From Mortierella sp. BCC40632 (lineage: Eukaryota > Mortierellomycota > Mortierellomycetes > Mortierellales > Mortierellaceae), in NCBI GenBank assembly GCA_011634665.1, contig WAEK01000006.1, positions 1,306,001-1,370,000 on the forward strand: a DNA stretch of 64,000 nt, given 5' to 3'. The position numbers were made by a program, and so were the translations under genes. This document shows, one piece after another, positions 47,927-63,492 of the stretch. Position 1 is the first letter of the stretch. Every line of letters begins with the position of its first letter. The notes under the pieces were generated by a model, which made no database searches, was not told where the DNA came from, and saw only the letters and a program-made list of their open reading frames with translations.

Positions 47927-50900
47927 AAAGAGAAAGAGAGAAAGAGAAAGCGAAAAGGAAAGAGGAGACGGAGGTGGCGAAGATGGAGGTGGATGGGTCG
48001 TTAATCAAGAGCCGGTAAAAAAAAGGGGGGAGAAAGAGAAAGAGAGAGATCGGACAGGGTGTCCGCACTGGGGAAAGATGCGGAAGGTGATCGGAGAAGG
48101 GAAGGTGATCAATGACAGATGAGGATGATGAGGATGGTGAGATGAAAGAAGAGGATGATGAGGAAAGGAAACACAGGTCAATAAAGAACAAAGACCCCCA
48201 AGCACTCTGCTCCCTCTCAAGCACGATTCACCACCGCAGGTCTCTTGTACTCACTCTCTCACACACACTCTCACTCTCCCACTCACACTCGTCAGTGCAG
48301 AAATCTGCAGTCCCTCTCTCTCTCTCTCTCTCAATCTCTCTCAATCTCTCTGGGCCTGGGGCAAGTCTGAGTTGTTCTCTTGTTCACTCGCTCGCTCACT
48401 CTCACTTGCCTGCTCCAGGACATGGTCCGTAAGTAGAGCCTGGCCATGCTCACCGTTGCTCTCACCCCCTTCATCTCTCTCCCGCACATGCGCCGACGGC
48501 CTGCAGAAAAGAGAGAGCACCGGTCGCCGAACACCCCCTCCCCCCCTGCCCCACGCATGGCCCCCGGTGTGTTTGCTTTTCCATACCACATAAGAAAAAA
48601 AAAAAGAAAAGTCGACTAGAGTCTCAATGGACGGGATATCAAAAAGTTTTCTTCGATGGGTTTGCGTTCTCCAGACATTTGCTCCGCTTTGAGATTCTCG
48701 ATCGTTCGCTATCGGACTGAAGAGTCCGTGCTAAACCTCATGTGAATAAATGCTCATTCTTGCTTTTTAATGTGTCTTCGAGGTTGGTAGTATCTTGCTC
48801 TCGGAATAAACTCTTAGTCTAGTCTAGCCCCTGCGGATCAAACGCAACGCCACAATTGATACGATTATTCGAACAATGACCCTCAGACCCTACATTTGGA
48901 TGTCTAAACCTATATCTAACGATGCTATCCATGGATGTTAATCCCTTTTACAGTCGTCTTTCAATAGGGGATCTGGTTATACTCTGCGACATAGGGGGTC
49001 GAAACGTAAAAGAAACCGAGCACTCAGCGGGGCATATGCTATTAAACAGAATAATACGCATTGCCCTTTTTTGTGACCCCTTTCTTTTCTACGCGCCAGC
49101 AAAAGAAGAAGAAGAGATCGGGAGAAGGGAAGGGAGAGGGAGGAGTGAGGTGGCTCCACCCCCCACCCCCTGTCGTCAAGGGTGGGAATTATTATGAGTA
49201 TCGATGGCCCAGGAATGAATGGAATGCACGGTAAACTGTGTGCTCCTGTCTATTGTCGGACAGTGCTCTCGGGTCTGACAAGAAGAAAAAAGTTTCATCG
49301 TGCAACATGAATGAAGGAGACAAGCCCAGTATTGCTGCTGTGTGTGTGTGTATGTGAAAAGTGTGTGCCCAGCCAGGAAAAAAAAAAAAAAAAAATGTAA
49401 CCGTGTCATGAAATAAAGACTGTCTATTTCCTGGTCAGACGACTGCTCTCTCTCTCAATTCTCACAAACACATAAACAGAGCTTTTTTTGTTCAAAGTCT
49501 TCTGATCACTTCTTTCCTCTCTCTCTCTCTCACTCTCAACTCCACTACACTTCTCAAGGTAAGAACCAGCCCTGCCCAGCAGCAACAACCAACCAACCAA
49601 ACCATCCGTCAGCCCTTTGGGGGCATTTTTGAACACCATGGATTCTGGAATGATGTATTCTTAATATTTGCTACTTCAGAGGCTCTTCGCAAAGCCAATG
49701 AGACAAATCATTCACCTTTTATTCTGACACCGTCCATTCAAAAAAAAAGACGATCGATCTCGATCCATTCGCGTCTTTTCCCCCTCCCCCTCCCCTCGAA
49801 GCGAACCATGCAACTAACTCGTCTATGCGTTTGCACTGTTCATTTCTATTACAGATAGAGAAGATGGATCCTTTTTTTTTTGAATCAGATCGTCCGACTC
49901 TTTCGAGTCAATTAGGATTCCGCGTGGAGATGGGATTGCAGATGGTAAGTTTAGCATTCACTGGATCTACTCTGTAGAACAGCGTCTCTGCATATGATGA
50001 TACCAAAAGGGTTAATGATAACACAGAATATATGATTCATATTATTATTCTTCAATTGTTCCAACTGATGCAATCCGAGTCCAAAAAAGATTCTGGCATC
50101 GTGCTCAGTTCAACCATGGAGACATTGTTCATTTTTGCTGACCCTTCAACGTGTTCTCTTGGATTTTCTGCGTCTTGAATAGACTTGTTTTGCTGTCTGA
50201 ATCAAGGATAAAAATCAAGGGAGGCTGTAGAAAAGAAGACAGAGATGACCTTTGTGGTAAGTTGTGAGCATATGTAGTAGATATACCCAATAAATTTAGT
50301 CTTTCAGACAACCATGAATACTCCACGTTGGATCAGATGTGTGTATGTTGTGGAGAAGAAGCTTTGTATGTGTGTGTGTGTGTGTATGCGTGATTCACTG
50401 GCAATATAGAGATGCTGGAACGCCTATGGTCTTGTTGATTCATGTCTCAAGGAGATCTCGTCTTGAAGAACGACGCCAGAAAAAAAAGAAAAAAAGAAAA
50501 AAAGAAAACAATAGATGAGGCGAGACTGAGAAAATAGACCCCGCTGTGTCCCCGACTCTTAGCTATCAATGCCCTGCGTCCAGCACCAGATTCACCCCCA
50601 GGCCTCGAGATGACCAAAGAGTGCACTCTCTGTCTCTGCAGACGAAAAGTAGGGGAGTAGCAGCAGGAGAGAAGAGACCCTTCTTCCCACTCCCCTTTTT
50701 TCTTCCCTTTTCGTTATCAGATTTTTTGGGCCAACAACTTCCTATCCAGTCTCTCCACTCACTCGTGCTCGTGAGTGAAGAAAAAGGTGGGATTGACTCA
50801 CTTGAGTGGAATTCGCATCTTTCTCCCTGCTCCATCCGCAGTGCCCTGCTTCCATCTAGCATCTCCTCCATTGCGGTCACCCATCCCCTTTCTCGTCCTT

Positions 50901-51046
50901 TGTCCATCCTTTTCCTACTAGCCCTCATCCTCATTTCCTCATTCTCACTTTTCTACTTTCTCACTCACCCACTCTCTCTCTCTCTCTCTTTCTCTCTCTT
51001 TCTCTCCCTGCAGAGCCCGTCTCTGTAGTCTCTTTTACATTTATCG
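47842..51046. other. long divergent intergenic region
   Basis: 3.2 kb between the starts of the kelch gene (minus) and TAH18 (plus). 47890–48360 is GA/CT-rich and probably belongs to the kelch promoter and leader; 50940–51010 is CT-rich just before TAH18. Between about 48600 and 50540 the DNA is less biased, but I found no domain, splice chain or RNA gene. An unrecognised non-coding RNA or short gene is possible. Confidence 0.55.
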
Positions 51047-53883
<2,837 letters not shown>

Positions 53884-54335
53884 AGTGCTTCGATGAGCCC
53901 AAAGATAGACTTTGTAGAACACATTTCCTTGTCTCATTTGATATGAAGAACGTTCATTTGGCAATGCCTCCTCTATACCGTGGCATGAGTGACTCTTTTT
54001 GCTATACTTTCTGATGGGTGGTTGTTGATAGTTAGACTAGATTCAAAGTGCTTTACTCTCTCTGGTAGATGGAGCACTTTTTGGGGGAATAAGGATAGGT
54101 CAGAATGGCTACTATTCAACGTGGGGCGAGGGTGTAGAGGACTCTTTGCTCTCCCTCTCCACTTTGTGACTGCATGATGTTTCTATCATCTTTAGCAGTG
54201 GGCGCGTCTGTCTTTTTGAGAATCGCTGGCCTCTTCTCTCGATCGACCGCCGCTCCCATCCCCGAATCGACAATCACTCAGGCACCACACCCCGAAGAAA
54301 GGAGCGAATCAACAAACATTCAGCCCCGAGACGCC
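53884..54335. other. short intergenic region before the kinesin gene
   Basis: 452 bp between tandem plus-strand genes. It holds the 3' end of TAH18 and the promoter of the kinesin gene. An in-frame ATG at 54174 could extend the kinesin N-terminus by 54 residues, but the added sequence is hydrophobic and unlike a kinesin tail. Confidence 0.55.
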
Positions 54336-55445
54336 ATGGACCCATTAAAGCGTTCGGTAGGACTCTCCATGGACCAAGAGTTCTGCAAGAACAAAGCCCT
54401 TTGTTTATCATTGAATTCTTGCTAATCCTTCTCTTTCTCTCATTTCCTCCGTCTACTTAGATCTCCAAACTAAAGCCTCCTTCCAAGATCACTCCGACTT
54501 CTACAACATCCTCTGCTATTGCAACAGCCTTAGCAGTAGCCGCTGCTGTCACCAATGAAAACATTGCCAACCCCGATCCAAACAATGCCACCATTGTCGG
54601 CAAGGGAAAGAACACTATGCCGTCAGTCACAACAGGACTTAAACGCAAAGCTGAAGTTAGCTTAGCAGATACGGCTTCGAACAAACGGATGACAAGAACA
54701 TTGAATACTACGACTGTCGCTGCTGCTGCTACTCCAACGACAAGGTCTTCCAATATCTTACGACCCAACAGCGGGACAAAGACAAATGTACCAACAACAA
54801 CCACTCCTGCACTGGGACAAGGACGGAGCCGTGCTACATCAGTCACTAAACCTACTATTGCTGCAAAGACAACTACTTCAGGAATTGCCAATGCGAAAGA
54901 CAACACGCCCAGGTCAGCAAACATTCTCAATCAAAAGAAGCCCGCGTCCACTGTCGGCCCAAAACCAACGACTACTACACCAACCCCTGCCGCAACAGCT
55001 ACGACGACCTCCAGAATGACTACTCGTGGTCGAGTAGTATCTACGACAACAACCACAGCCTCTTCGAGACCTGGGGTTGGGAGAACCCCTACTAGAGGAG
55101 CCTTGCAGCGACAGCAACAACCCAGTCCTGCACCCAGCGTTTCGTCCAATGTCTCGGAGTCTTTGGAAACTACCACCGAGAGTGGAGATGGACATGCCAC
55201 TACAGCCATCACGGAGGCAGGAAAGGGAATTAAAACGAACCTGATGAACAATACTGAAATCTTGAACGTTCTAGCGATGGCCAAGAAGAAGAAGCGTCCA
55301 GCATGGGATACGAAAGGTCGTTTGGAGGATATGGAGGCGTTGACAGGGACTTTGCACGAATTGTTGCACACCTCGGCCAGCAATATGGATGAGATGACTA
55401 GTAAACTCGAGATGAGTGAGGACAAAAGTAAGTCTCTCGATTTTT

Positions 55446-55480
<35 letters not shown>

Positions 55481-57885
55481 TGTAATGTGAAGAGGTTGAA
55501 GAGAACTGGATGGAGGTATTTTAGTTATCTTACACATACTCTAACAACAACTCTGCTTTGTACTAGTTGCACAGCTGGAGAATTTCCGAAAAAACTTGGA
55601 GAGCAAGGTTGCTGTCAAAGAGAACGAGAACCTTGACATTCTTCAAAAGATGCAACACGTTGAGCTGGATCTTCAGGTAAGCGTTTATTCTCTCTCAAAA
55701 AGAGATCATGCTGAATCATATGGCCCAGGCTAGAGGCTATACTGCTCCTGGATTCTTCTAACAGTCGTTTGGTCTTTTTTTTCCTATCAAATAATAATAA
55801 TAATAATAAATAGACAACGGCTAGACAACATGAGGATATGATTCGGTCACTAAAGTCCCAACATATGCTAGAGTTGGAACAGCTCAAAATGATGCAAGCT
55901 AGATTGAAACAAGAAACAGAGACTCTGGAGGGCAAGCTAAAGTTTACAAATGCTCAGCTTGATCAACAGGCACAAGAGTCTCTCTCTCTCAAATCTACCA
56001 TCTCTTCACAATCTGCTAATTGTCTAGCCCTTGAGAGTGACAACAAGGCATTGAAGAACAAGATTGAGGTTAGTACTCTGTTGTTGTTCTTTTTGGTTCC
56101 AAGATCCGATACTCTCTTTTTTTATTTTTTTTTATTTTTTTTTTTTTATGGATAAAGTTGGGAAAACTTGAAGATGGAGTGCTAACGTTCTTTTTAATTG
56201 ATACTATTATTATTACTAAAAACTACTCTTTAAACAGATGACTGAGGATACATTAAAGCAGAGAGAAGAGGCAATCGAGTCGCTCGAGACAAAGCTTGCC
56301 AAGACTCGAGATTTCATCAAGGAACTGGAACATCGAATTCGTTTGGAAGAAACTATTCGGAGGCGACTACACAATACTATCCAAGAGCTCAAGGGTAATA
56401 TTCGAGTATTTTGTCGAGTCAGACCTGGAATGTCTTCTCCACCCAACAGTCGATTACTCAACAAGGGCTCTAGTAGTCACTCTGGCAACAGTACCAAACC
56501 AGAACAGGATGCATTGGCGGCTATTCAATACCCAGACCAGGAAGGACGCGAGATTGAGTTTGCACATTCGACAGAGACAGCACGTGGGTCTCAAGTGGCA
56601 AAGTCTTATGGGTTTGTCTTTGACCGAGTCTTCCAACCATCGTCCACACAATCAGAAGTGTTTGAAGAGATTTCACAGCTGGTACAGTCTGCCCTGGATG
56701 GATACAATGTTTGTATCTTTGCCTATGGACAGACAGGGAGTGGCAAGACTTATACGATGGAGGGTCCTATCAAGTCAACCTCTTCAGTAGACAATAAGGT
56801 CCATGATGAGATGGGTATGATTCCAAGATCAGTTTTGCAAATTTATGAGAACGCACGTGAACTCGAGTCGAAAGGATGGAAGTATCGGATGGAAGGACAA
56901 TACGTCGAGATCTATAACGAGACGATTCATGATCTCCTTGGCAATGAAGGAGCCAACTCATCGACATCCGACTTGACTGGAGGTAGTAGCAGCAGCAAGA
57001 AACATGAGATTCGACATGGACCTGGTGGTAGGACCACGATCACAGATATTACGACCGTAGTCCTGACTTCACCAGAAAAGGTCACAGCATTGATCCGAAA
57101 GGCAGCCCATAACCGGTCCGTGGGTTCAACTCAAATGAATGAAAGGTCCTCGCGCAGTCACTGGTAGGTTGAGCCGCAATCAATATGCATTTGTTGAACA
57201 AAAGAAGAAGAAAAGAAATTACTTTGATAGTCCTAGCATTTGCTCAGTCTGCTCTAACATTGCTGTTCTATGGGTGTATCTCTCCTTTACTTTTTTGATA
57301 GTGTCTTTACACTGCGTTTGTCAGGAACAAACTCGATCACGGATGAGGCGAGTGAAGGTGTACTGAACCTAATTGATCTTGCTGGATCAGAGCGATTGTC
57401 TCAATCCGGGGCAACGGGCGACCGGTTGAAGGAAACTCAGGCTATTAACAAGAGTTTGAGCTGTCTTGGCGATGTCATCTATGCCATTGCGAACAAGGAC
57501 CCACATATCCCATATCGCAATTCCAAGGTAAGATCCGATTGGGGGAAGAAAAAAAAATAATACATTTTGATATTGTAAATGTAAAATGATATGGCGGAGT
57601 TGATACAAAAGACCGGACATCTTTTTTTTTTTTTTTTTTTTTCTCATACTCATACAAATGACTCCTGCTTTCGATTTCTTTTCTTTTCTTTTACTTGATT
57701 TATTGCTTGTCTAGTTGACTTATCTGCTTCAGAACTCTTTGGGCGGAAACAGCAAGACTCTGATGTTTGTGAATATTTCGCCCTTGATGAGCAACTTTAA
57801 TGAGACACTCTGCTCACTCCGATTTGCGACCAAGGTTAATTCGTGTACGATTGGCACGGCCACGAAGCGACCAATCCGGGCATAG
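54336..57885 (+). CDS. kinesin-14, C-terminal motor (891 aa)
   Basis: Minus-end-directed microtubule motor of the Kar3/Ncd/KlpA class, which cross-links and slides spindle microtubules. Exons: 54336–54356, 54461–55427, 55567–55676, 55814–56068, 56238–57163, 57302–57527, 57715–57885; all junctions keep frame. The start at 54336 has a good context (GCCATGG) and gives a 7-codon first exon. Residues 1–290 are a basic, Thr/Pro/Ala-rich tail likely to bind microtubules. About 300–500 form a coiled coil. [11 protein letters not shown] (504–514) marks the kinesin-14 neck–motor junction. The motor has the P-loop GQTGSGKT (615–622), switch I NERSSRSH (752–759) and switch II DLAGSE (785–790). [15 protein letters not shown] follows, and the protein ends soon after the motor. 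The class is certain; the orthologue is not. Confidence 0.93.
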
Positions 57886-58210
57886 GATGAGAGAAAAGAA
57901 AAAGAAAAGAATGGAAGAAGTACCAATTCATCGATGGAGAACAAGGCTGGTCCGAAAGAAAGAAAATGAAAATGAAAACGAAAGCGAGTTTGATGACTGG
58001 ACCTTGGCAGGATTGAACAAGAAGGAAAAAAGAGATATGAAAAAGCTCTTTTGCGAGCTAGGGTAAACTGACTCGCGAGATGAGGAGGGTTTCATACTGT
58101 CTTGTTTATTTCTTCTTCTTTCTTTCTGCTCAAACCCGCCTCTTGTTTTCTTTTCCAGCTCCAAGCTTGAAATGGGCGAGCTTCATTCTCCGGTCAACTG
58201 CCTCCTTGCA

Positions 58211-58247
<37 letters not shown>

Positions 58248-59214
58248 CAAATGGGACTCGCTTATACCTGAGGTGACTCAGGGTCTGTGCCCCCTCTTCA
58301 AGATTGAACTGCGGACTAAATTCAATCTGACTTTTTTTTGTTCGCAGGCTTTGTGGTGGCTGCACCTTGTATGCCTCTTCTCTTCCCTTTGGATTCAGAA
58401 CCATTGAAGCTACATACCCCCCTCCCCCTCTCTTTTCTCAGTTGTCTTTTTCACGTTCAACCATAGCCTTTTTTATTACTATTATTTTTTCTTTCTTTCC
58501 TTTCTTTTCTTCATATCATTGTTTGTCCATAGTCTATTGCCTTGGGTTCCCACGCCACCCTTTGCCCTCTGCTTTACTTTGTTACTCTTAGTGCCTTCAT
58601 ATTTGTACATTAGTTGTGTGAAGAAGAAAAAATACATATTTGGCCCCAATGCCTTACTATGCTAAAATTGGTCAAGTAGCTTGGCTAGAGAAATGAGTAA
58701 GGGAGGGAAAGGACATTGGAGAGTGAGGGAGGGGGCGAGGGAGACCATGGGATGGGGGGGGAGGCTAAAAAGGTACCTCGCGCAGTAGCGTGATATGAGG
58801 GGGGGGGGGGAGGAAAGAGTAGAGAAGAACAGGAGATCCGAACACCATTGGGTTTGTCAGAATTTTTAGCTCTTCTTGAGCATTAGACAAAAAAAAAAAA
58901 AAAAAAAAAAAAAAAATGACGGTCTAGACGTCTAGGCAAATAGCTGCTTCGAGTTCGATAGACCTTTCCATCTGACATGCCGGCATCAAGTGTCACAAGT
59001 CTTTTAGCGCACGTTTAAGGATTTCGTTTCGTTAAAAAAAAAAAAAAAAAAAAAAAGAGCTCCCACTTTCTAATTTCCAATCCTAGTCTTTTACCTCACA
59101 CGCTCTTTTCAATGCTCCATGAAACAATTGGCAAGCTCATGCTCATATTAGCATCCGGGGCTGTAGAATTACACAAGTGGTCATCCATCACCAGCATGCA
59201 CTTTTTTTGATCGA

Positions 59215-59263
<49 letters not shown>

Positions 59264-61942
59264 AAAAAAAAAGCAAATCCGAAAAGAACTAAACCCGGAA
59301 CCCAAACTCATGAATAAAAAAAAAAAAAAAAAAAAAAAAAAAGAGAGAAAAAGGCTCACACTTGAAGAAGAAAATCTCTGGGTTGCTCATGGGAAAAATG
59401 AGAGTTATTATGTATCCGTGGGACCGTAAATGAGAAGCTAGAGGAGGGGTGGAATGAAGCTAAGGGATAGAAAGAGAAGGAAAGAAAGACAGATCTAGGG
59501 GGACAAGACAAAAGCCCCTTTCTTTCCTTCTCTCCCATGCAGTCAATGACAGACTATAAACACGGAAGAGAATCCGTTTGGAGGAGACTTCAATGCGGGG
59601 ACCCTGGACAAAAAGAGGAGATGTATATTAGGGCGCAGTGAATCACGCCAAATAGGGTCCGTCGTCGAGAGAGATGAGAGGATACTCTGAAAATTAAGCA
59701 ATTCCTGTGCAAAATCAGAGACCGTTAGCGTTGTGTTGCTCTGTGCGAGAGAGAGAGAGAAAGAGAGAGAGGAATGGTACCTCTTGCGAGTAGCCATAAA
59801 AAAAAAAAAGGCACGAGGAAAAAAAAAAAAAAAAGCTAGTCTTTCTGCATCAGACAGACATCAGACTGACAAAAAAAAAAGGGAAAAGGATTAGAAGCGG
59901 CGTTTCCTTTTCAAGGACAGAGGTGATTCGACAAAGTCTTCATCACCCAAAGACTCTGTCTCTCTCTCTCTCTCTCTCCACGGACACAGAATAAGGGGAT
60001 AACAGGCAGTAAAGAAGCGTAAAAAATGGTCAAGACGCTCCAGGGAAGCACATGTGAGGAAGAAGGATGGACGCATGTGAGGGCGCGCTAACGTTCTCTT
60101 TTGATTTTGTGTACGCGCCACAAGTATCAGTAGTAAGGGACTAGCACAAACATTAAGACAATAAAGCTGCAGCCTCCTGGTTCCTTGGTCGTCTTTTTGG
60201 TTCTCTAGGAAACATGCTAGACTGGTGTACAGGTCCAATGATCTTCTAGTAGAGGATACATTGCCAAAGGTACCAGACTGCTGAGATACCATGTCCAGGA
60301 AGCCGCAAGCAATGCCCCAAGATATGATAATGGCGCTTATGGAGGAGAGGAACGGCGAAAGGAGAAGAGGTAGGAGGAGGAACGGCGCCTTGGGTGCCTG
60401 TTCAAGCGCGTACGCAATCACTTTCAAGAGTGCTTCCCGCGCATTTGCTGGGGCTCTGCTGAACCTCATTTTGGATTGACTCTACTTCATTTGGCCCGCT
60501 TATTGATCGGAGAGAGAGGCAGCGGTCTGATAGAGACGAACCGCGCATAGCAGAGGATTAGGCACAGGGCGGGAAAAGGAGTTCTGTGTGCAGTAGAGGA
60601 TGGGAAAGCTGAACAGGGTAGGTCGGCCAACCAAGATTTCCTCGGAAGACTGTGCTGTTGGTCATGTTATGACCAATCCCTCTGTCCTGCTTGTGAGCAA
60701 TTGGTTCTCTCTTCAATAGGACCACTGCCTTCTCTTAGTTCCATATTCCTGGCCCGCTGCTACCGTCCTCGTGTTTGTAGAGAGAGGGGGATGCCTGCCC
60801 TCCCTACCTCCTTTTCCCCCGCCCTCAGTATAATAAACAATTGGTGAGATGTCCTAATCATGGTGTGGCCCTCGTTGCCAAAGGTGAGCGAGGGGAACAG
60901 GCGGGCGGGCGAATGTGTCATGCATTTCATGCATACCGCTTATCACACAGAGTCGAATTCAAGGCAATCAAACGGGTGTTAATGAGGCGCGAGAGATACA
61001 TTCAGGGACCATACAGAACAAAACGGCTCTCGTGCGTTCGTATGGGATGAGATGGTTTTCGATTGGACAGAACCTTGGCCTTGATAGACTAGTTGTTAAC
61101 GGTCCCTTTCCTTCCTCTCTCTCTCCACCCTGTTCCCTTTGACCCTGTTTGCACCTGTCATCCATTCTGTTCTGTTCCAGAGCCCAGCGCCCGATATTCG
61201 TCTTCAGCAGCACCAAACTATTCACTTTCCCTTTCGCGTCGAATTTTGGCCAATCCGCGCGCTGGTTTGCGATCTTCCCATGGGTCGTGCTTACCCTTTC
61301 ACTCTCCATTATTGCCCTGCTACTCGCTCATCCTCCGCATTCTGGTCGCTCCCGCAAAATGCTCAAAGAAACGACAGCGAGTACAGCACAACTGAATAGC
61401 GTAATGACGCATACCGCAACATGGCCACAAAACTTACGATTATTGATAATACACTAGCCATTTCATGACCTCCGAAGTCGTGTGTATGAGCAGCCCTAAG
61501 CAGATCCACAGCCAGACGGATTCACAAACAGCATAAGCATCCACCATTGTCCCTATTCATCTTGCTTGCCACCAGTTATTCGCCCGTTATTGATGCAGGG
61601 GCCTCCCTTTGCCCTGGTCCCTTTTGCCAACTCATGGAGGGGTAGACAGGCAAAAACACCTGAGGAATGTCAAAAGGTTCATTCACAATTTCATGTATAA
61701 AAGGAGAACCGATCCCCCACTCCAGGATTCATCATCACCTCCAACAACAAAAGCCTCAAGCAAGCCTAGTTCGCCTCAGGCCCGCACTCCTCCCCACTTC
61801 CCAAGCACTCGCTCAACAAGCACGTCCCATTCCTCCTTTCTACAAGGAAAAAAAACCTGCTCCATCTCACTCATTCACTCGCACACCCTGCAAGCCAACT
61901 TTTGACCATCCAAAACAAACCTCAAGCCCTTCTTCTCCAACC
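57886..61942. other. long intergenic region between kinesin and subtilase genes
   Basis: 4.1 kb without a supported gene. It contains T/A runs of 20 or more bases (about 58209–58247, 58889–58916, 59034–59056, 59318–59342), a GA microsatellite (59220–59260) and a G run near 58800. A frame at 59891–60469 on the minus strand starts with a plausible protein-like stretch but then becomes irregular; I do not call it. The last few hundred bases hold the subtilase promoter. Confidence 0.55.
61696..61703 (+). promoter_or_regulatory. TATA box of the subtilase gene
   Basis: TATAAAAG, a perfect TATA consensus, 240 bp upstream of the start codon at 61943. A C/A-rich leader follows, as is usual for strongly expressed fungal secreted enzymes. 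Confidence 0.65.
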
Positions 61943-63235
61943 ATGAAGTTCACGCTCATCATCGCCGCCGCCGCCTGCGTTGCCTTTGTCCAGTCTGCAC
62001 CCTTGGTTCCCCATTCGACTGGCGGAAAGCCCATCCCTAACTCGTACATCGTTGTTCTCAAGGATGACGTCTCTGCCTCCACTTTCAAGCCAAAGTTCTC
62101 GGACATGGCTAGACGCCAGAACGCCCGTGGTGGCCGTGGTCCCAAGACTACGATCCAGCGCGAGTACGACACTATCATCCAGGGTTTCCATGCCACCCTC
62201 AGCAATGCCGCGCTCAAGGAACTCCAGAGCTCGGATGAGGTCGCCTATGTGGAGCAAGATGCGATCTTGACCATCTATGCTCAGGAACAAGTCTCTCCTC
62301 CCTCTTGGGGTCTTGCCCGTATCTCTCAGCGACAGCTGACTGGTCCTGCCCCTAAGCCTACCCCCAAGCCCGGTCGTGGTCGTGCTAGCCTTGGTCGCAA
62401 CGACACTGGCAGCCCCTCGTACTTTTACCCCGACTCTGCTGGTTCGGGCATCACGGCCTATGTGGTCGACACTGGTGTCTATGCTGAGCATGAGGACTTT
62501 GGCGGTCGTGCCAAGTTTGGCGCCAACTTTATCCAGAACTCTAAGGATACTGATGAGAACGGACATGGCACCCATGTCGCTGGTACGATCGGTGGTACCA
62601 AGTACGGTGTTGCTAAGAAGGTGAACATTATCGGTGTCAAGGTCTTGGACGCCCAGGGTTCCGGTGCCACCTCCGGTGTGGTTGCTGGTATGGACTGGGT
62701 AGTCAAGAATGCAAAGGCTGGCAAGTCAGTTGTCAACATGTCTCTCGGTGGAGGCAAGTCTCGAGCAATTGATGATGCTGCTGAACGTCTTTTCAGTGCC
62801 AATATTCCCCTGATTGCTGCTGCTGGTAACGATGCCGAGGTTGATGCCTGCGATGGTTCCCCCTCGGGTGCCAAGAATGTCTTCTCGGTCGGTGCTTCGG
62901 ACAACCAGGATCAGACTGCCGAGTTCACGTCTTGGGGCAAGTGTGTATCGATCTTTGCTCCCGGTGTTGATATTACTTCTACCTGGATCGGAGGTGCCTC
63001 GGCCAAGAAGACCATCTCGGGTACATCCATGGCCTCTCCTCACGTTGCTGGTGTTGCCGCTTTGTTCTTGGGCGAAGACTCGACTGGTGAGTTGGCTACT
63101 GCCCAGGCTGTGTTTGACAAGTTGAAGGCCATGTCTACCGAGGGTGTCATCCAGGGTGACTTGAAGGGATCTCCCAACAACTTCCTCTTCAACGGTGTCA
63201 CGTCCGACAAGAACTCGACCGAGCCTGCTCTGTAA
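61943..63235 (+). CDS. secreted subtilisin-like serine protease (S8, proteinase K type; 430 aa)
   Basis: Extracellular or vacuolar endopeptidase made as a preproenzyme. Single exon. The start at 61943 (CCATGAAG) gives a signal peptide MKFTLIIAAAACVAFVQSA, although the frame stays open upstream. An inhibitor I9 propeptide follows (PNSYIVVLKDDVSAS … AYVEQDA, about 33–107). The catalytic triad is visible: Asp176 (YVVDTGVY), His208 (NGHGTHVAG) and Ser362 (SGTSMASPHVAG), with oxyanion Asn296 (AAGND). A Pro/Gly/Arg-rich segment of about 30 residues (133–165) between propeptide and catalytic core is an unusual insertion and may be the maturation site. There is no C-terminal anchor. Codon use is strongly C-biased (GTC, GCC, AAG), which suggests high expression. 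Confidence 0.95.
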   Translation: MKFTLIIAAAACVAFVQSAPLVPHSTGGKPIPNSYIVVLKDDVSASTFKPKFSDMARRQNARGGRGPKTTIQREYDTIIQGFHATLSNAALKELQSSDEVAYVEQDAILTIYAQEQVSPPSWGLARISQRQLTGPAPKPTPKPGRGRASLGRNDTGSPSYFYPDSAGSGITAYVVDTGVYAEHEDFGGRAKFGANFIQNSKDTDENGHGTHVAGTIGGTKYGVAKKVNIIGVKVLDAQGSGATSGVVAGMDWVVKNAKAGKSVVNMSLGGGKSRAIDDAAERLFSANIPLIAAAGNDAEVDACDGSPSGAKNVFSVGASDNQDQTAEFTSWGKCVSIFAPGVDITSTWIGGASAKKTISGTSMASPHVAGVAALFLGEDSTGELATAQAVFDKLKAMSTEGVIQGDLKGSPNNFLFNGVTSDKNSTEPAL

Positions 63236-63492
63236 AGGAAAAGGAAAAAAAAAAAAGAGCCAAGAGTTCCTTGTCCCATCCATTTTTTTTTTCCTTTCTC
63301 AAGTCACGATAAACGTTCCCGAAAAAGAAAAAAGAAAAAAAGTCGATTTATTTTCATGCCAAGAGGGTACTGCATTGGTAGAATAGTTTAACAGCGAAAG
63401 TCTGGCCACTTTCGATCATGCACAGAAAACAAGACAAAATAAAAAAAAGTACAGCGCTGAGCGCGGCTTCGTCTTCCGAACTGCTCTATTAC

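Noticed and set aside
48950..49020. tRNA-like stretch with GGGGGTCGAAAC
   Set aside because: No acceptor stem, D-arm or anticodon stem could be paired around it.
54174..54335. Upstream in-frame start for the kinesin
   Set aside because: It would add a hydrophobic N-terminus unlike kinesin-14 tails; the ATG at 54336 has a better context.
59891..60469. 192-codon minus-strand frame with a hydrophobic stretch
   Set aside because: No domain, no splice continuation, and composition turns irregular after the first 60 codons; treated as chance.
61667..61942. N-terminal extension of the subtilase from an upstream ATG
   Set aside because: The extension includes the region just before the TATA box and the leader, and it would bury an excellent signal peptide starting at 61943.
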